From contig NC_090261.1 of the NCBI RefSeq assembly GCF_037325665.1, positions 69,440,036-69,504,035 on the forward strand: DNA of 64,000 nucleotides. Direction: 5' to 3'. Positions 23,300-52,153 of this stretch are shown here, piece after piece. Source of the stretch: Littorina saxatilis (taxonomy: Eukaryota > Mollusca > Gastropoda > Littorinimorpha > Littorinidae). A program made the position numbers and the translations under genes. Each line of letters begins with the position of its first letter. Positions within the stretch are counted from its first letter, which is position 1. The notes under the pieces were generated by a model. It was not told where the DNA came from, did not search any database, and worked only from the letters and a program-made list of their open reading frames with translations.

Positions 23300-24869
23300 C
23301 GAAGGATAGCTCAGAGCTGACTGATCAAAAGCTGCTGACTGGATCCGTCCCTGTGACGCAAAGAAGTAGGTGCTACTTAAGGGGTTGTTCATCATTCCAA
23401 AATAACCCATCAGTCAAGGAAGGCTTTATGCAATGCCTACCAAATGAATCAACATCTTCAGTGCACACTTCAACTTGGGTGTCCATGTGTGTAAAGCGTG
23501 CAAAGAATGGAGGCCAAACTCTGCCCTGTTCAAGTGTACATTGAAGACTAGATTACCTTCTTTTGTCAGGTTGAACATATGTCCGAAAGTCTTTTTTTTC
23601 CCTTTCAATTTGTTCCACACACATTTCATGGACTGCCATTTGACCTATTTGATTTTCAACATGTGCCAAACAAGAAATCATAGATCAAACTCCACCTTAC
23701 CTACTATGTAGCACTACCTCTGCCATTGGTGCAACAGCAAGTGCACATAGTTGTTGTTATGCATGTACTATAGAGCCACTCAGACCAAATAGAGTTTGGG
23801 GGGAAAATCACACCCATGGAACTTTACTGCTCTGTGTGATTCTTCATAAATGAGAGACATGACTGCTGGACAGCGACATCTATTAAAACATGTTACTTTG
23901 CAGTAATTTAATGGTTCTGTAAAAGTGGCTTGGGATATCAGTTGTGTTATTAGTTCACATAAAGACACAGTTGGTACATTTGGGGTGCAAGCGTTGATCA
24001 AAATAATGTTACTCCTTTAACTTGTTTTTGCGCGTCACTTTTGGTTCTGCATGTGTGTGAGAAGTTTGTCTGACCCTAGCAAAACGTCAGGAGTGAAAGT
24101 ACATTATTTGTCTTTTATCAGCAAGTTCAAAAGGGAACCCGTTTGTTTGAAGGAAGAACTGTTTCATACACTGCCTACACCATAAGAAACATGTTATATT
24201 GTTAATAGTAGGGCAGCAACAGCAGATAAGAAAGACATGGTGCTTAGCCTTTTGATGGAAACCAACTTTTATTTCAAGTGCATAATAACTAATAAGTACT
24301 GGAGGTACATCATAGTTTGTTATGAAAGATCAAATCCTGTTTATAGGGCATTTCCACACGTGTTCACCAGTTGTGAGAATCCCCATCAACACATGTTTAA
24401 AACACATTTGTTCATTAGCTGTGTGGCCTCCCCTACATACCCACACACATACACAATACATACCCCTTCCTTGCAAAAATGTGGAAATGGTTTGCACAGT
24501 GTTGGTGCTACATGTAGTTATTTGTGCATTCTTTCAGCTGTGGACCTGTGATTTATTGTTCAGGCTGATAAGTTTGTGTTCACAACTTTCATATAGATCT
24601 TTGTACTTTACTGTGTGTGATACGGGTAGATTTAAGTTGTCTTATTATTACAGCCGTTTGTAGTTTACGGTTGCCTAGACCATTCCTGTTTTGATTACCT
24701 TCCCGGTGACAGAACATGACTAATCAAAGATACCTCCCTAGCCTATAAGTGCCCGTGTGACCACCACAGATCTGTCCAGGCTTTTACACTTGTTTTGACC
24801 ATCCTTATACTTGGACATTTACCAAAAATGAACAGCCTGGCTGCTTCCTCTGCAGAGTGGGGATTCCGC

Positions 24870-24973
24870 GCTGAATCAGGTGTCCATGACGTACAAGGTG
24901 TACGCTCAATCAGGTGTCCATGACGTACAAGGTGTACGCTGAATCAGGTGTCCATGACGTACAAGGTGTACGC
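24870..24973. repeat. 34-bp tandem repeat, three copies
   Basis: The unit holds AATCAGGTGTCCATGACG. The copies differ by one base (CTGAATC or CTCAATC). Confidence 0.95.
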
Positions 24974-25672
24974 GAGAAGGAGGGTACCTAGAAATACGTT
25001 GTAGTTCAAGGAACCCAGAACACAATAGTCTTGTATTTGTACATGTTGTTGGCAGCATAATAGTTGTTGAACAGAATAAAGAAATATGCATACACAGGGT
25101 TCAAATGCTTTGTTCCAGTAATTGATAATGCATTTTTGAACAACAGCACAAAGAAATTCAAAGCATTTTCATCTGCATGTAAAACAAAATAATGAGCAAA
25201 AAAAATCCATATGACCATTTGCATAAAACTGAACTACAATGAAGTAATAATGTGTGTTTTTCCCAAACTAAAGTGTCAGTCTTTCAAAAGGTGTGTACAA
25301 TGTGGATCATCAGACTCTAGCCACCCCCTCCCCCCCTGTTGGGATATTGAAAATGAATGAAAATGTCTCATGTTCATGTTATTGCATCATGTTCACCCAG
25401 AACCAGAATATATATATATAGGACCATATATCCAGTCTTGTAATGTTATTGATGCGGTTTACAATGCAATGAACATTAAATTTGACTGTTAGAATTGTTC
25501 TCACTTGTCCTTTTTGATATGTCGCGTTCATGTATTATGCATGCTGCATTCTAAACTTGAAACAAAGCTGCCGGTTGAGTGCACAGAAGTAGCTAACGAC
25601 TTGTGTGTGTAAATGCAAACCAAAGAATTTACTTAGGCTTTCTGTAGTCATGTTAATTGCAATTTCAATTTC

Positions 25673-25678
25673 AATAAA
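25673..25678 (+). terminator. AATAAA polyadenylation signal, SLC25 gene
   Basis: Canonical hexamer in an A/T-rich context, 91 bp before the stop codon of the opposing POLR3F gene. It is the best candidate, but earlier signals at other sites are possible. Confidence 0.5.
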
Positions 25679-25768
25679 ATGTATACCTTGCAACTACATT
25701 TGATACAAACAAAGCAACACACGCACACACACACACGCACACACACACACACTCTGATGCAGGTTTCA

Positions 25769-42656
<16,888 letters not shown>

Positions 42657-42933
42657 GCTGCTTTCTGGGCTCAGCAAGCTTTCTGTTTCCTTATCAGGCT
42701 ACATCGGGTTATTCTGTTTCGGAATAAAAGTGGCTCTCAAGTAGTCAAGAAAGATATTAACTTGTCAAATTGTCTGTGAAAATAGTTAACACAGACAAAG
42801 ATAAAAGAAAAGATAAATTGAATCGTAAGTTATCAATAAACATTTGTTTGTAATTTTTAAGTCAAACTTTCCCCAACTTTCTTTTTCGACGTATCGCACC
42901 ATTTGAGAACTTTACCATTCATCAACAGCAAAC
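42657..42933. promoter_or_regulatory. Shared divergent promoter region of POLR3F and GSTZ1
   Basis: The 277 bp between the two start codons must contain both leaders and, most simply, both transcription starts. No TATA box is obvious and it is not a strong CpG island. Assignment rests on geometry. Confidence 0.55.
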
Positions 42934-45900
42934 ATGGCAAGCAAGGTGAGACATTTTTCGTCCAACGTGTAAAACGGTATTATTTCAAGTTCAAAGTGCG
43001 ACATTTAGTTCAACAGTGCAAACATGGTTCTGGATACGCATTGTAGCAGACCGGCAACCTTTAGTGCACGATCAGTTCACCCTGTGAGAAAATCAAATGG
43101 AAAACATAACGCACGGTTGGCTGTACACACTGACGACTGAACATGGAAGTCTCGGTCTCCAACATGACTTGACAAGCAAGAGTTCAAAGATGTCGACAGA
43201 AGGAAAAAAACGACCATATGTCCAAGGATTTAACCGAATTTCTTAGTTGTGTTGGACTTTTTTTGTTTTCATTATATATATTCTTGTAGATGCAGCGTAT
43301 CAGATATGACCTGTTGCAGCATAGTCACTAGTATCATAGTGCCCCTCCTACTTAATCCGACCAACCTGTGCAGTGCTACCTCTCTTTCAAGGCCTCCAAA
43401 ATTGCGAGGAATTTAGTTCAGAAAAGAGAGGGAGTGTTAAAGAGGGATGTAAATTTAGTGACAGGCACTATGAAGAAAACGTGTGAGAACATGAGGTTGT
43501 ATAGTAGAGGGAGTCTAGTCTTATAATGGAGGGTCCTCATTGTATAGTAGAGGGAGTCTAGTCTTATAATGCAGGGTCCTAACACAGAGGTTGTATAGTA
43601 GAGGGAGTCTAGTCTTATAATGCAGGGTCCTAACACAGAGGTTTCATTGTTCCTCTGTTGTGGAGGATGCGGGCGAGCTCGCCCCTTTCCCTCCCTTCAA
43701 TACTGGTTTTGTTGGTTAATGAGTCAAGTGCTACAGTGTCAGCTGGCCAGTAGGTAGGATTTCAGTCTAAATCATACACCTGGCAGTATTAAGAAAGCGC
43801 CCATAAGAAGTTGGATCACTAACTGTATACAGTGGAGCCCCCCTTTTAATACCCCCCCCCCTTCCGCAATTTAAGACTTCCTCCTGTTAAATTTGACAGG
43901 CAAACAAAGTTATAGCCAATCAACACCTCCTTTTAAGACCTTCTTTTTTCAGACTTTCAGTTTAGCCTTTGTAAATTTACCCCCCTTTTAAGTCTCCCTC
44001 CAGATTTGTGGATGTCTTAAAATGGGGGTTCCACTGTACTTGGATCAAACGAATGACCTGTTAGTGGTGCACTTTGCCATTGGCATGATTTGAGGCCATG
44101 GTAAAAAAGTAAATTTTAAGGGGCTTATTGTCCGTCAGGTCTTAATTGCCTATAATTATTGGACATGAATTGGTTTATACGATTCGAGTTTTACGCCCTC
44201 ACAGCTTTTTGATGTTCGCGTGTTTAGGTGGTATCAGCCATCTGCACTTATGGTAGAATGACCAAGATCTTTAACGTGCCATTGTGGTAACACGGGGGTG
44301 GGAGATGGATACCGTCTCTGGGTCTGCACATAATGTTGACCCGTGTCCGTCCCGGCCCGGATTCGAACCAGCGACCTCTCGATCACAAGTCCAGTGCTCT
44401 ACCACCTGAGCTACCCGGGCCCCCTGAGGCCATGGATGCTCTGCTCTCTGCTTTAATGTGGTGGTACACAGCAGGCCTGATAAATGTGTATATTTTTTGT
44501 TTGTATTTCAAATTTTTAGTATAAGGGCAGGGGCTCACATCCATGAGAGGTGGCATGGGACAAATGTCTTGGACAATACAAAAGTGATAGGACATTTGTC
44601 CTGAACAAAAATAAATCAATAGGACATTTTTTCTGGCACCAATTTTCGTGTTGCTTTTTCGGAGAAAAAAAAACGCGAAGGGAGGCAACTGTCAACTGGC
44701 TTGGAGCATTCAGAGTTGAGACTCTTGGAAGCTCTTCTCTATAACAAGCACATAAAGTCTCCCAAAGTTTCGTTTGCTTGGAGAGACACATCGCTTCGCA
44801 AAACATCGATAAAATAGCAAAACAAACTACTGGAAATTGGACAGTACTGACAATGTCCGGATCAAATGAAAGCATAATCGGACAATGACCAATTTGTGAC
44901 AAAAACAATAGGACATATATATGTCCTCTTGCATGAAAAATGTATAGGACATTTGGACAAAATATCCGTGGATGTCCGACGTGGATGTGAGCCCCTGTAA
45001 CTGTGTAAGGGTGTCTTCCCATTATTTTAACGCTTGTTGTTTTAATTGCAGCCCGTTCTGTATTCCTACTTCAGGAGTTCTGCATCATGGAGAGTAAGAA
45101 TTGGTAAGGCACCTGTTGTATTGTACAATTTGAGATTTGTTTCATTGAAGGAAAGAGAAAGGGGGAAAATGAAGACTAATAAACAAAATTTTTAAAAAAC
45201 AAGAACAAGAAAAGCAACATGAACATGTAAATAAAAACATTTAAAAAAAAGCAGAGATGCATCAGATTCTTGAATAGTGTACATGAAGTTGGCACATTAA
45301 TATAATATTTTAATGGACAAAGTATTGTTACAATACATGTATTATTATTATGCAGATGGTTGATTGATTCAGTACTGAAAGTCAGTTATAATTCAGCCTG
45401 TTGAGAATTGTACCACTCACACTGATTGTTACATATATGCTGTTGCTACCACTTTTAAAAAACATAATAAATATTCTGAGGTTATGATTTTATTGCTGTA
45501 AACTTTTCAGTTGATGAAATCAACTGCTGATTGTTCTCTGTGCACATGAAGAAGTGGTTTAGGATGTTGAACATTCTAAATGCAATTTTTTGATTAATTC
45601 TTGAGACTTTTCTTTCAGCTCTGACAATGAAAGGGATTGATTATGACTATGCACCTGTCCATTTGGTCAAGGATGGCGGAGAGCAGGTAAGTCTTAAAAG
45701 TTTGTCAGTAAACAAGTCAATGGCCATGCACTTTTTGGCTGGCTCAAGATGCATGTTTCTTTTATTTTTTTTATCTAACCAGTTGCCTTTCTCAACATTT
45801 GGGCTTATTTTACTGTTCCTGTGTAGGGCACTAAAACTTGTATATAATCTGAGCTTTTCGCTGAAGTTTAATACTCTTGTGTGTTCTTTCCACTTCTGTG

Positions 45901-48900
45901 TTCTCCTCCTTCCATCCTTCCTTCTTTTGTTCTTTTTACATATTTTTCCTTCCTTTCTTGAATAGCTGAAGACACGATAAACAATAATAACCATCTTTCC
46001 TTTCTTGAATAGCTGAAGACACGATAAACAATAATAACCATCTTTCCTTTCTTGAATAGCTGAAGACACGATAAACAATAATAACCATCTTTCCTTTTTT
46101 CTTTTTGTCTGTTCTTCCTTCCTTTTTTCATTTTGTCCTGTCATGAAACTTAGGTGTAAACAGAGACTTAAATTCATGATTATTTTTTTTCAGAATAAAG
46201 AAGAGTACAAGTCTAAGAATCCCATGGGTCAGGTTCCAGCACTTGTTATTGATGGTCTTACCCTCACACAGTCTGTAAGTATCCACGCTATTAGATTGGA
46301 GGAAAAATCAGTTTGAGTGGTCAGAGAGCTCTGTTATCGTGCAGCTTGAATAGAAAATATGCCGACATGTCGTCTTACACTGAGAGTTTTTTTAATTTAA
46401 TTTAAAAAGATTGGGAGTTGTGTTTTCCAGGTTTAAATAGATTGTGTGTGCGTGCTTGCCTGTGTTATTGTGCAGCTTAAATAGAACTTATGTTAAACAG
46501 TTGTCTTGTACTGAGAGGTTTCTATTTTTTTTTTTTTAAAGATTGGGAGTAGTGTATATACGTTTAAATAGATTGTGCGTGTGTGTGTTATTTTTTATGT
46601 TTCTTCTGATGTTGAATGTTGCTCAGTTGTTGTCGACGGTTTGTTCCTCATTTTAATATGATGTGCAGTTGCCAATAATTGAGTACCTGGAAGAGACGAG
46701 ACCTGATAATCCAGTGCTGCCCAAAGAACCTGGGAAACGAGCACAGGTAATATGTTCTGCGTTAAAGTATAATAGCAATGCCTTTGAATGTTTCATGAAA
46801 ATTGAAATTGTTGTAGGATAGGATTATTATTTATCTTTTCAGATTATTTCTTTGGTTGTTTTCAGATTCTGTTTCTTTGGTTCCACTGTGATCTGTTTGT
46901 CATTTAGTTCACTGCAGAACTCAAACATTATGAGCCAACTATTAACCATTGCAATGTAATCATCTGAACCTAAACCTATTTGACACATTACCTGGTAATA
47001 TGTTAAAATCGCAATCATCTCTTGATTCAAACAACTCTAGAACTTGATGATTCTGCACAAAAATACACATTTGTCGTTGTTGTTAAATGTGTGTGTGTGT
47101 GTCTGTCTGTGGATTAACTTTTTGTTAAGTCCATAGTTTTAGGAGGAAAGCAATTCACAGAATTTATACAATGTGTGCGTGCATGTGTGTGAATGTGTTT
47201 GTGTATGTGTGTGTACATGTGTGTGTATGTGTGTGTATGTGTGTGTGTGTGTGTGTGTGTGTACATGTATGTGTGTGTGTGTGTGTGTGTGTACATGTGT
47301 GTGTGTACATGTGTGTACATGTGTATGTGTGTGTGTATGTGTGTGTGTGTGTGTATGTGTGTGTATGTGTGTGTGTATGTGTGTATGTGTGTGTGTATAT
47401 GAGAGATGGAGGAATAAGAGAGACAGACAGAAAGAAAGAAAGAACGCGTGAGAAAGAAAAATGACGTCATAACTCGTCATAGCAATCTAATACACTGTAC
47501 ATCACGTGCCGTCATTCCGTATTTTTATCATACCATCCTGGAGAAGGCAGTTTGTCGCTGCCAAAATATTGATAAAGAAAGGCCTTACCTGGTTACTGAT
47601 GTGTCCCCTTTTTGTTTAAATGTGTGCTCCTTTCTACTTTCTAAAGGCAAGGGCCATTGCAGAAGTCATCAACTCGGGAATCCAGCCACTGCAGAACCTG
47701 AAAACGCTGCAAGCACTTGGAGACAAAAAGACAGAGTGGGCACACACTGTCATCTCAAATGGATTTGAAGGTTGGTTATAAGCTTTGAACTAACTTTGAG
47801 TGACTGAGATTAAGATATGTTTGCATCTTTATAGAAATTAACAGAAATCAACAAATAAACATGCAAAGCTTTTGCTTTTCATTGCTTAACACCAGATGCT
47901 GACACAATTAAGACTAAATGGTTGATACATATTTAAATCAAACGCAACACAGAAGAACATGCCTGCAGGCACTGTCCAAGGTTGATACATATATTATGAC
48001 CTAGAGGTTTGTGTATTTTAAGACCAAAAGGCTAATATATTTTAAGGAGAGGAATGTGAATGTTTGTGCAGCGCTGGAGAAGATGCTTCAGTCAAGTGCA
48101 GGTAAATACTGTGTGGGCGACCAGGTGACCATCGCTGACCTTTGCCTCATTCCACAGTGTTACAACGCCAGCAGGTCAGTGTCCCAATCTTCCTTTTTAC
48201 ATTTAGTCAAGTTTTGACTAAATGTTTTAACGTAGAGGGGGGAATCGAGACGAGGGTCGTGGTGTATGTGCGTGTGTGTGTGTGTGTAGAGCGATTCAGA
48301 CTAAACTACTGGACCGATCTTTATGAAATTTGACATGAGAGTTCCTGGGAATGAAATCCCCGAACGTTTTTTTCATTTTTTTGATAAATGTCTTTGATGA
48401 CGTCATATCCGGCTTTTCGTGAAAGTTGAGGCGGCACTGTCACGCCCTCATTTTTCAACCAAATTGGTTGAAATTTTGGTCAAGTAATCTTCGACGAAGC
48501 CCGGACTTCGGTATTGCATTTCAGCTTGGTGGCTTAAAAATTAATTAATGACTTTGGTCATTAAAAATCTGAAAATTGTAAAAAAAAATAAAAATTTATA
48601 AAACGATCCAAATTTACGTTCATCTTATTCTCCATCATTTTCTGATTCCAAAAACATATAAATATGTTATATTTGGATTAAAAACAAGCTCTGAAAATTA
48701 AATATATAAAAATTATTATCAAAATTAAATTGTCGAAATCAATTTAAAAACACTTTCATCTTATTCCTTGTCGGTTCCTGATTCCAAAAACATATAGATA
48801 TGATATGTTTGGATTAAAAACATGCTCAGAAAGTTAAAACAAAGAGAGGTACAGAAAAGCGTGCTATCCTTCTTAGCGCAACTACTACCCCGCTCTTCTT

Positions 48901-49381
48901 GTCAATTTCACTGCCTTTGCCATGAGCGGTGGACTGACGATGCTACGAGTATACGGTCTTGCTGAAAAATGGCATTGCGTTCAGTTTCATTCTGTGAGTT
49001 CGACAGCTACTTGACTAAATGTTGACAATGTATTTTCGCCTTACGCGACTTGTTGGCTCACGAAGTGTAGCCTATGCGATGCTAACTTTTGTCTGTCTGT
49101 GCGTGCGTGCGTGCGTGCGTGCGTATGTATGTATGTATGTATGTATGTATGTATGTATGTCTGTGGTAGAAACTTTAACATTTGAAGACGTCATATTACA
49201 TTGACGTCACATTATGACGTACGAGGGTTAGACGTCACGCGATGGAATTACTGAAAGTCTCGGTGATTGTTATTTTGAGCGGGCCGAGACTATTTGGCAG
49301 TCGTGTCCATGTAAGTAGGCTACATGCAGACAGACAGATCTAGATCTAGTGTCTCGCTTTCTTGCACAGTTTCACCTATGC

Positions 49382-49443
<62 letters not shown>

Positions 49444-50024
49444 TGTGTGTGTGTGTGTATGTGTGTGTGTGTGTGTGTGTGTACTGTGTGTGTGTGTGTG
49501 ACGGAGTGATTGAGTTTGTGTTACTGTTTGTCGATTTCTTACGTGAGCCTTGAAGGCTTCGCCTCTTGTTTTTTGTTGCTTTTTACATTTAGTCATGTTT
49601 TGACTAAATGTTTTCACATAGAGGGGGAATCGAGACGAGGGTTGTGGTGTATGTGTGTGTGTGTTTGTGTGTAGAGCGATTCAGACTAAACTACTGGACC
49701 GATCTTTATAACATTTTACATGAGAGTTCCTGGGTAAGATATCCCCAGACGTTTTTTTAATTTTTTGGATTAATGTCTTTGATGACGTCATATCCGGCGT
49801 TTTGTAAAAGTTGAGGCGGCACTGTCACACCCTCATTTTTCAATAAAATTGATTGAAATTTTGGCAAAGCAATCTTCGACGAAGGCCGGACTTTTGTATT
49901 GCATTTCAGCTTGGAGGCTTAAACATTAATTAATGACTTTGGTCATTAAAAATCTAACAAGAGGCGAAGCCTTCAAGGCTCACGTAAGAAATAGACAAAC
50001 AGTAACACAAACTCAATCACTCCG

Positions 50025-50086
<62 letters not shown>

Positions 50087-50399
50087 GCACATACACACGC
50101 ACATGTACACAAGCACACATACACACACACACACACACACAGTAAGCATAGGTGAAACTGTGCAAGAAAGCGAGACCCTGGATCTGCCAATTAGTCTCGG
50201 CCCGCTCACAATAACAATGACCGAGACTTTCAGTAATTCCTTTGCGTGACGTCTAACCCCCTTACGTCATAATGTGACGTCTTCAAATAGTTTCTATCAC
50301 ACACGTCAAACACTTTTGACCGAGACGTAATCTTCTTATGCGAGCTTTATCCATAGACTCGGAAATGTTAAAGTTTCTATCACACACACACGCACGCAT

Positions 50400-50430
<31 letters not shown>

Positions 50431-52153
50431 CAGACAGACAAAGTTTATCATCGCATAGGCTACACTTACGTGAGCCAAAAATTGTAATTAAAATTAATGT
50501 TTTACAAAACGATCCAAAATTACGTTCATCTTATTCTTCATCATTTTCTGATTCCAAAAACATATAAATATGTTATATTTCGATTAAAAACAAGCTCTGA
50601 CAATTAAAAATATAAAAATTATGATTAAAATAAAATGTCCAAAATCGATTTAAAAACAATTTTATCTTATTCCTTGTTGGTCCCTGATTCCAAAAACATA
50701 TAGATATGATATGTTTGGATTAAAAACACGCTCAGAAAGTTAAAACGAAGAGAGGTGCAGAAAAGCGTGCTATCCCTCTCAGCGTGACCATTACTGCACT
50801 ATTCTGGCTTGTCGATTTCACTGCCTTTGCCATGAGCGGTGGACTGACGAATCTACGAGTATGCGGTCTTGGTGCGTTCAGTTTTATTCTGCGAGTTCGA
50901 CAGCTTGACTAAATGTAGTAATTTCGCCTTACGCGACTTGTTTTTTTTGCTGTCCCAACACCTGTTCCTTGTCTCGATGTGCTCTGACGCCGCCCCGTCC
51001 CAGTATCCACTGCTCCATCCACATCTGAATTTCGTGTCCCAATCTAATCCTTTTTTTGGTTGTCTTTTTATTTTTGTTGATTGTGGTTAGTCACTTTCTA
51101 GGAAACTTAATCAGCTTTCTTAAAGATCCGGTTTCCTTCTGCATCTTACCCCACCCTCACCCTAACTGTTCCTGTTCACCCAATACGCTCTTTCCAGTTT
51201 TTCCTTTTTTCAGTGGTACAATTTTGTTTTCTTTGTTTACCTAAAGAAAAGAAAGTTGTATAAGGACTGGGTGGCCGAGTGGTAAACGCACTTGCCTTGG
51301 AAGCGAGAGGTTGCGAGTTCGACCCTGGGTCAGGGCGTTAGCAATTTTCTCCCCCCTTTCCTAACCTAGGCGGTGGGTTCAAGTGCTAGTCTTTCGGATG
51401 AGACGAAAAACCGAGGTCCCTTCGTGTACACTACATTGGGGTGTGCACGTTAAAGATCCCACGATTGACAAAAGGGTCTTTCCTGGCAAAATTGTATAGG
51501 CATAGATACAAATGTCCACCAAATACCCGTGTGACTTGGAATAATAGGCTGTGAAAAGTAAATATTCGCCTTAATTGGCTTCAGATTTACTGGCCGATGT
51601 GAATGCGTGATATATTGAGTAAAAAATTCCATCTCACACGGCAGAAATTAATATGTAAAGCGCTTAGAGAACGTCAAGCGCTATATAAATCGCCCCATAC
51701 ATAAGAAAGGAGGTTTTTGCACTAGGTACCAAATGTACAGTTTAGAGGAATGTAATAACCCCAGTTGGTAAAACATCCATACATGTGGACTAGCACCTGC
51801 ACACACACGCACACCCATGCATGCACGCACGCACACACAAATGCAGGCACACAGATATACACACACAAACAGGTACACACACATACAAACATACACACAT
51901 GCGCATATGCACAATTTCTCTCTCTCTCTCTCTCACAGTCACACACACATTCATTGATGTATTTTTGTTTACTACGAGAGCACAGCACCACTGTATAACA
52001 TCTTGCTGCATTCAAGAACTGTTGTCTTTCAACAGGTTCAGCGTTGACATGACCAAGTATCCCACCATTGTGCGAATCAAGGAGGCTTTGGAACCACTGC
52101 CGGCATTTGTTGCTGCAGATTATAACAACCAGCCAGACACGCCCAAAGAATGA
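42934..52153 (+). CDS. GSTZ1: Maleylacetoacetate isomerase / glutathione transferase zeta
   Basis: Converts maleylacetoacetate to fumarylacetoacetate with glutathione in tyrosine breakdown. Eight exons: 42934-42945, 45052-45103, 45619-45686, 46194-46274, 46669-46746, 47647-47770, 48072-48174 and 52036-52153. They give 211 residues (human 216), with all junctions GT-AG and in frame. The N-terminal thioredoxin-like domain shows [17 protein letters not shown] and [10 protein letters not shown]; the helical C-domain shows GIQPLQNL and [15 protein letters not shown]. The catalytic motif reads SSASWRVRI where the family has SSCSWRVRI: the serines are kept but the cysteine (human Cys16) is alanine. 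Exon 1 codes for only four residues. Intron 7 (3.9 kb) is filled with mobile elements. Confidence 0.96.
43493..43645. repeat. Tandem repeat of about 50-55 bp, three copies
   Basis: The unit contains TAGTAGAGGGAGTCTAGTC and AGGGTCCTAACACAGAGG. The first copy is shortened. Confidence 0.85.
43830..44036. mobile_element. TA-flanked MITE, CAGTGGA ends, copy 2
   Basis: TA-CAGTGGAGCCCCC faces GGGGGTTCCACTG-TA. It shares the ends and the TTTAAGACTTCCTCC style of interior with the copy at 39028-39245. Confidence 0.75.
44225..44425 (-). mobile_element. tRNA-headed SINE, family with GGCCCGGGTAGCTCAG head
   Basis: On the - strand the head starts near 44425 with A-box TAGCTCAGGTGGTAGAGC and B-box GGTTCGAATCC. 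The body contains CACGTTAAAGATCTTGGTC, a distant match to the body of the (ATTG)n SINEs. Confidence 0.7.
44528..44997. mobile_element. 470-bp inverted-repeat element, CAGGGGCTCACATCCA ends
   Basis: The 16-bp left end has its reverse complement at the right end with one mismatch. The interior repeats AGGACATTTGTCC-like words. The ends resemble hAT-type termini, but no convincing flanking duplication was found. Confidence 0.65.
45951..46104. repeat. 47-bp tandem repeat, three copies
   Basis: The unit contains AATAGCTGAAGACACGATAA. It lies in GSTZ1 intron 3, about 90 bp upstream of exon 4. Confidence 0.95.
46747..47646 (+). other. GSTZ1 intron 5 with TG microsatellite
   Basis: A (TG)n tract with ATGTG interruptions runs from 47083 to 47400 and is followed by purine-rich sequence. 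The Cys-Val frames over it are artefacts. Confidence 0.8.
48197..49053 (-). mobile_element. ATTTAGTCAAG-ended element, copy C
   Basis: Reverse-oriented, nearly complete copy (857 bp) in GSTZ1 intron 7, starting 20 bp after the exon 7 donor. Ends and internal order match copy B. Confidence 0.8.
49055..49570 (-). mobile_element. GGCTCACGTAAG-ended element, copy 1
   Basis: Begins GGCTCACGAAGTG and ends with the mirror of AAGAGGCGAAGCCTTCAAGG. It includes several TGACGTCA-like sites, a (GTAT)n and a (TG)n tract. The same element, reversed, sits at 49957-50477. Confidence 0.65.
49583..50941 (-). mobile_element. ATTTAGTCAAG-ended element, copy D, interrupted
   Basis: Reverse-oriented copy. It matches copy C up to the AAAAATCT point, is broken by the element at 49957-50477, then resumes and ends at CGCCTTACGCGACTTGTT. 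Confidence 0.75.
49957..50477 (+). mobile_element. GGCTCACGTAAG-ended element, copy 2
   Basis: Starts AACAAGAGGCGAAGCC and ends TTACGTGAGCC. It is the inverse of 49055-49570, with about 390 bp between the two, so a transcript of intron 7 could fold into a long hairpin. Confidence 0.7.
51268..51700 (+). mobile_element. tRNA-headed SINE, GGCCGAGTGGTAAACGC head
   Basis: The head has the A-box GGCCGAGTGGTAAACGC and B-box GAGTTCGACCC, resembling a serine/leucine-type tRNA. The body with ACGTTAAAGATCCCACG is shared with the (ATTG)n SINEs. It ends GCGCTATATAAATCGCCCC. In GSTZ1 intron 7. Confidence 0.8.
51780..51945. repeat. CA and CT microsatellite before GSTZ1 exon 8
   Basis: Irregular (CA)n then (CT)n, ending 90 bp before the exon 8 acceptor. 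Confidence 0.85.

Larger units (their letters stand above)
23300..25695 (+). other. Probable 3' UTR of the SLC25 gene
   Basis: No other gene is seen between the stop codon and the AATAAA at 25673. The 2.4 kb is unique sequence except for three copies of a 34-bp unit at 24870-24973 containing CCATGACGTACAAGG. Confidence 0.55.
42946..45051 (+). other. GSTZ1 intron 1
   Basis: Contains a tandem repeat (43493-43645), a MITE (43830-44036), a SINE (44225-44425) and an inverted-repeat element (44528-44997). The rest is unique. Confidence 0.75.

Noticed and set aside
45647-46177. 176-codon frame on the - strand
   Set aside because: It runs antisense through GSTZ1 exon 3 and a 47-bp tandem repeat, whose 47-bp period produces the repeated peptide words.
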